From CAZTYI01 sp964466185 (GTDB taxonomy: Bacteria; Chlamydiota; Chlamydiia; Chlamydiales; SM23-39), in NCBI GenBank assembly GCA_964466185.1, contig CAYXMS010000021.1, forward strand, positions 1 to 26,124: a stretch of DNA of 26,124 nucleotides, written 5' to 3'. Positions 22,705 to 26,124 of the stretch are shown here, piece by piece. How positions within the stretch are numbered: position 1 is the first letter of the stretch; every line of letters begins with the position of its first letter. Below the pieces are notes generated by a model, which saw only the letters and a program-made list of their open reading frames with translations, ran no database searches and was not told the DNA's origin. Made by a program: the position numbers and the translations under genes.

Positions 22705-25700
22705 CTCGCAAAAATTTTTCTGCCGCAGCATTTTTTATACTTTTTACCACTGCCGCATGAGCATAAATCATTTCTTCCAATTTTAGGCGCTGCTGTAATT
22801 GTTTTGGTTTGCTCTTGAGAAGTATTTTCGCCGGTTTGATTATTGTCATCTTCCAAAGAAAGCGACTGGTCTTTGGTCATTTGCATTTCTTTGAGAGTAT
22901 CTTCCAAACGCTTTCGTTGTTCGGGGGATATCATTTCAAAACGGAACAGGTCTTTGGCCATTTCTAGAGTCAGTTTTTTGGAAAGCTGGGAAAATAAATG
23001 GAAAGCTTCCTGTTTGAATTCAATAAGCGGATCTTTCTGGCCATGGGCGCGCAGGCTGACATCTCCTCTTAAATGGTCGATTGCTAGCAGATGTTCTTGC
23101 CACAGCTGGTCTATTTTACGAATTAAAATAGAACGGACCACTTCGTTTAAAAGATGGTCCAGATTTTTTTCTTCCGGATTGATTTTTAAGATCAGCTCCT
23201 GTTGTGCTTTTAGCTTGTCTTTAAAGGTGGATAAAATCTTTTCGGTAGAAATTTGGTTAATCTCTTCAGCAGTTTTTCCTTCAAAAATCTTTTCTTCAAA
23301 AGTTACGGGTAAATGAGCCATGACCCAGTCTAGATAGCCTTTAATGTTCCACAGTTTTTTTTCGTTAGGGGGAAAAAATTGCTGGGACATAATGAAACAG
23401 GCTTCTTTAACAACTTCTTCTGCCAGTTTTAAAGAGTTTTCTGTTTGGATCAGGTCATTTCTAAATGCATAGATCTCTTGGCGCTGTTTGTTCATGACAT
23501 CGTCATATTCAAGCGTATGCTTGCGGATCATGTAATTGCGCTGTTCGATCCTTTTTTGTGCAGTTTCAATCGATTTGCTTAAGACTTTAGCTGAAATAGG
23601 CTCCCCTTCCGGCGGACGGAAACGCTGCAGCATAGCAGTTAGACGGGGAGATGCAAAAAGACGCATGAGAGAATCTTCGAAAGAGACAAAAAATTGCGAA
23701 GAGCCGGGATCCCCCAAACGGCCGCTGCGTCCTCTTAACTGTCTGTCTATACGCCTGGAATGGTGGCGGGTAGTGCCGATGACATGTAGGCCTCCCAGTT
23801 TTTTTACTTCTTCGGTGAGTTTAATATCAGTGCCCCGGCCGGCCATGTTGGTAGAAAGGGTAATGGAAGATTCTTGGCCCGCATTAGCGATAATCTCGGC
23901 TTCTTTAGAATGGTTTTTAGCATTTAAAATGGTATGCGACAGATGGTTTTGTTTTAAGATGCGGGATAATTTTTCTGAAATTTCTACAGACTCGGTACCG
24001 ATTAGGATAGGCCGCTTTTGTTTGTGAATCTCTTTAATCTCTTTTAAAATAGCGGTATACTTTTCTCTTTCGGTCATGTAGACCTGGTCTTCATTATCTT
24101 CTCTTGAGCAGGAGCAGTACGTTGGAATTTCTAAAACAGTCAGTTTGTAAATTTCTTTGAACTCGTTTGCTTCTGTCATGGCTGTTCCGGTCATGCCGGC
24201 AATTTTTTCGTACATGCGGAAATAATTTTGTAAAGTCACGGTAGCGTAAGTCTGGGTTTCTCTTTGAATCGGACAGCCTTCTTTGGCTTCTATAGCTTGA
24301 TGCAAGCCCTCGGAAAACCGTCTGCCAGGCTGAGGCCTGCCTGTATTTTCATCGATAATAATAATCTTGTTATTGACAACAATATAATCGACATCTTTTT
24401 CCATTAAAAGATGGGCTCTGAATAGCTGCCTTAAATTGTGGGCCCGTTCTTTGCGTCTGGCGTCTTCTTCTTGTAATTTGGTCTTTTTTTCAATTTTTTC
24501 TTTGGCCGACAAATTTTTATTCTGATCAATTTGGGTAAATTCGTAGCCCAGATCCAATAAGACGAAGTCATTTTCTTCATCGGAGCCGTCTTCGCACCAA
24601 GTGGTCATGCCTTTGTCTGTCAGTTCATATTCCGAGGCCCTTTCATCTACTATTATATATAAATCGGACAGGGTTTTGGCTTTTTCCTCTTTGTTTTGTT
24701 CTGAATAAAAATAAGTCTCCCAATTTTCAATCTGCATACGCAGATCAGGATTTTCTCTGATTTTTTTAAAAATTTTATTTTTAGGGGTGCCTTTGCTAAG
24801 CAGCCACAGCTTTTTAAAAACAGCATCTGCTTCTTTCGGAATTTTTTTATTGGTATCTTCTTTAAGCAGTCCCAGATTATCCAGTTCTTTTTTTGCTTCC
24901 GAGGCTAGATGATTACAAAAATCTCTTTGCAAACGTACTATTTTTGTGACTTTGTCTTTGAGCTCTGCATATAGTTGTTTGCTTTCAGCAGCGGGCCCGG
25001 AAATAATCAGCGGCGTCCTGGCTTCGTCAATTAAAATAGAATCGATTTCGTCAATAATTACAAAAAAAGGCGTGCGCTGGACTTGTTCTTCTTTAGAAGA
25101 GGCCATAGAGTTGTCTCTTAAGTAATCAAAGCCGAATTCAGAAGCGGTTCCATATACGATATCCGCTTGATATATTTCTTTGCGTTTGGAAATTTCTATG
25201 TCATTGGTCAGCGCTGCAACGGTTAGTTTTAATTTTTTAAAGATTGTACCTATCCATTCACAGTCTCTTTTGGCCAGATAGTCGTTGACCGTGACTAATT
25301 GAGACGCTTGGCCGGTTAAGGCGTGTAGATAAAGCGGCATGGAGGCGGTGAGAGTTTTACCTTCTCCGGTTTGCATTTCGGCAATAGCTCCATAAAACAT
25401 GGAAATAGCACCCAGAATCTGAACATCATAGGGGATCATGTCCCATTTTTGGTTGTAGCCGGAGACATGTATGTCCGTATCGAATAACCTGCGGCAGGTA
25501 TTTTTAACAGTAGCATAAGCTTCCGGCAAAATTGCCTCTAACGATTCGCCTTTTTTTAGGCGGAGTTTAAATTCATCGGTTTTTGCTACTAGTTCTTCAT
25601 CGGTTAATTTTTGGTAGTCTTTTTCTATCAGGTTGATTTTATCAACAGTTTTATGATAGTGCCTTAGCGTTCTGCTTTGCGCGGTGCCAAAAATCTTTTT

Positions 25701-25715
25701 TAGAAAATTAAACAT
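22701..25715 (-). CDS. secA: Preprotein translocase ATPase SecA
   Basis: A 1004-residue motor of the Sec pathway that drives unfolded preproteins through SecYEG. Visible are the Walker A MQTGEGKTL (residues 114-122), VTVNDYLAKRD, FFVIIDEIDSILIDEARTPLI (Walker B), the second nucleotide domain with TNMAGRGTDI and DRQLRGRSGRLGDPG, the helical scaffold (LEYDDVMNKQRQEIY), and the SEC-C zinc motif DLCSCGSGKKYKKCC (983-997) preceded by a charged linker. Length is about 100 above E. coli because of a charged extra stretch at about residues 280-430, as in Chlamydiota and some relatives. ATG at 25715; no gene in the 349 bases upstream. Confidence 0.97.
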   Translation of the reverse strand: MFNFLKKIFGTAQSRTLRHYHKTVDKINLIEKDYQKLTDEELVAKTDEFKLRLKKGESLEAILPEAYATVKNTCRRLFDTDIHVSGYNQKWDMIPYDVQILGAISMFYGAIAEMQTGEGKTLTASMPLYLHALTGQASQLVTVNDYLAKRDCEWIGTIFKKLKLTVAALTNDIEISKRKEIYQADIVYGTASEFGFDYLRDNSMASSKEEQVQRTPFFVIIDEIDSILIDEARTPLIISGPAAESKQLYAELKDKVTKIVRLQRDFCNHLASEAKKELDNLGLLKEDTNKKIPKEADAVFKKLWLLSKGTPKNKIFKKIRENPDLRMQIENWETYFYSEQNKEEKAKTLSDLYIIVDERASEYELTDKGMTTWCEDGSDEENDFVLLDLGYEFTQIDQNKNLSAKEKIEKKTKLQEEDARRKERAHNLRQLFRAHLLMEKDVDYIVVNNKIIIIDENTGRPQPGRRFSEGLHQAIEAKEGCPIQRETQTYATVTLQNYFRMYEKIAGMTGTAMTEANEFKEIYKLTVLEIPTYCSCSREDNEDQVYMTEREKYTAILKEIKEIHKQKRPILIGTESVEISEKLSRILKQNHLSHTILNAKNHSKEAEIIANAGQESSITLSTNMAGRGTDIKLTEEVKKLGGLHVIGTTRHHSRRIDRQLRGRSGRLGDPGSSQFFVSFEDSLMRLFASPRLTAMLQRFRPPEGEPISAKVLSKSIETAQKRIEQRNYMIRKHTLEYDDVMNKQRQEIYAFRNDLIQTENSLKLAEEVVKEACFIMSQQFFPPNEKKLWNIKGYLDWVMAHLPVTFEEKIFEGKTAEEINQISTEKILSTFKDKLKAQQELILKINPEEKNLDHLLNEVVRSILIRKIDQLWQEHLLAIDHLRGDVSLRAHGQKDPLIEFKQEAFHLFSQLSKKLTLEMAKDLFRFEMISPEQRKRLEDTLKEMQMTKDQSLSLEDDNNQTGENTSQEQTKTITAAPKIGRNDLCSCGSGKKYKKCCGRKIFAS

Positions 25716-25810
25716 AGGCCAGCCAAATTTTAACTTGGAAAAAGGTTTGTTAATGAGCCAATTTTAAATCATAAAACCTTTTTTTACAAGTTCTGGCAAG
25801 CAAATGATTT

Positions 25811-25842
25811 ATTTTGTTTATTTAGGATAAAATAAACAAAAT
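25811..25842. repeat. 13-bp perfect inverted repeat upstream of secA and the acetyltransferase
   Basis: ATTTTGTTTATTT (25811-25823), loop AGGATA, then its exact reverse complement (25830-25842). It lies in the 349-base divergent gap between secA and the GNAT gene, which otherwise holds only AT-rich sequence and a second weak repeat (AAAAAGGTTT near 25740 against AAACCTTTTT near 25778). A regulatory site for one or both genes is possible; chance is also plausible given the base composition. Confidence 0.6.
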
Positions 25843-26064
25843 TAACTTTTTATTTTTAATTTTAAGAAAGTAATAATAGTAAAAAAAATATTTTAAACTG
25901 GTTTTTTTCTGACAAACCTCTAAACTATAAGCTGATTAAAATAAGTTGATCGAAAAATAATTAAAAATATAAATCCAACAACTTACAAAACAGCTTAGAA
26001 ATAATAAAAATAAAACGTTAAAAACACTTATATAAAAACCGCTGATAAATAATCTGTTAGAGCA

Positions 26065-26124
26065 ATGTTAGAAGGCAGCAACATCAAACTTAGAAAAATT
26101 CAGGAAAATGATTTAGAAACTTTA
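26065..26124 (+). CDS. GNAT acetyltransferase, N-terminal fragment (cut by window edge)
   Basis: The last 60 bases encode 20 residues from an ATG, MLEGSNIKLRKIQENDLETL, open to the window end. This matches the start of RimJ/RimL-type GNAT N-acetyltransferases (LEG-x-x-x-LR-x-x-x-x-D-x-x-x-L). Only the first strand and helix are visible; substrate and full length cannot be told. Divergent from secA. Confidence 0.6.
   Translation, partial: MLEGSNIKLRKIQENDLETL

Noticed and set aside
22843..24027. Two plus-strand ORFs of 157 and 163 codons inside secA.
   Set aside because: Both are antisense shadows of conserved SecA sequence; composition (Ser/Arg-rich, no domain) is that of a shadow frame.

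Overview
The window is about 26 kb of AT-rich bacterial chromosome. It carries about 20 housekeeping genes, one tRNA gene, several inverted repeats and one unexplained gene-free stretch that may encode a structured RNA. The best fit is a member of the phylum Chlamydiota, more likely an environmental (Parachlamydia/Simkania/Waddlia-like) lineage than Chlamydia itself. Four points support this: a MOMP-like outer-membrane barrel of the Lpg1974 type; the pairs mutL-pepP and lpdA-lipA, which I recall as neighbours in Chlamydia too; a long SecA with an extra insertion and a SEC-C tail; and divergent type II secretion pseudopilin genes close to pepP. The taxonomic call is an inference from gene content and order, not from a database search.

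Layout, left to right. 1-3.95 kb (+): a glycosyltransferase-like protein, tRNA-Arg(ACG), a metallo-beta-lactamase-fold hydrolase, a tiny secreted acidic protein and the lipid II flippase MurJ. 4.0-6.6 kb (-): a MOMP-like porin with an odd lysine-rich segment, then enolase. 6.6-7.1 kb: no gene, but a run of hairpins and a GC-rich patch. 7.1-9.1 kb (-): a TrmH/SpoU rRNA methyltransferase overlapping a CCA-adding enzyme. 9.3-13.8 kb (+): mutL, pepP and a PAS-containing sensor histidine kinase. 13.8-15.95 kb (-): three genes in the order gspI-gspJ-gspK. 16.15-17.1 kb (+): an acidic protein of unknown function whose 3' end overlaps a metallophosphoesterase gene (-). 17.9-21.7 kb (-): glgC, lipA and lpdA. 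21.7-22.1 kb: a divergent intergenic region with a perfect 17-bp inverted repeat. 22.1-25.7 kb: a zinc-ribbon membrane protein (+) whose stop codon shares a TTAA with the stop of secA (-). At the right edge the first 20 codons of a GNAT acetyltransferase (+) run off the window.

The genes mainly serve the cell envelope and secretion (murJ, MOMP-like porin, pseudopilins, secA), carbon and cofactor metabolism (eno, glgC, lipA, lpdA), and tRNA/rRNA or DNA maintenance (cca, the TrmH-type enzyme, mutL). LipA makes the lipoyl cofactor that LpdA re-oxidises, which explains their pairing. I saw no insertion sequence, CRISPR array, phage gene or toxin-antitoxin pair. The window looks like ordinary core chromosome; the items worth a second look are the gene-free structured segment at 6.78-7.08 kb, the 17-bp inverted repeat at 21.85 kb, the non-consensus pseudopilin leaders and the lysine-rich porin.
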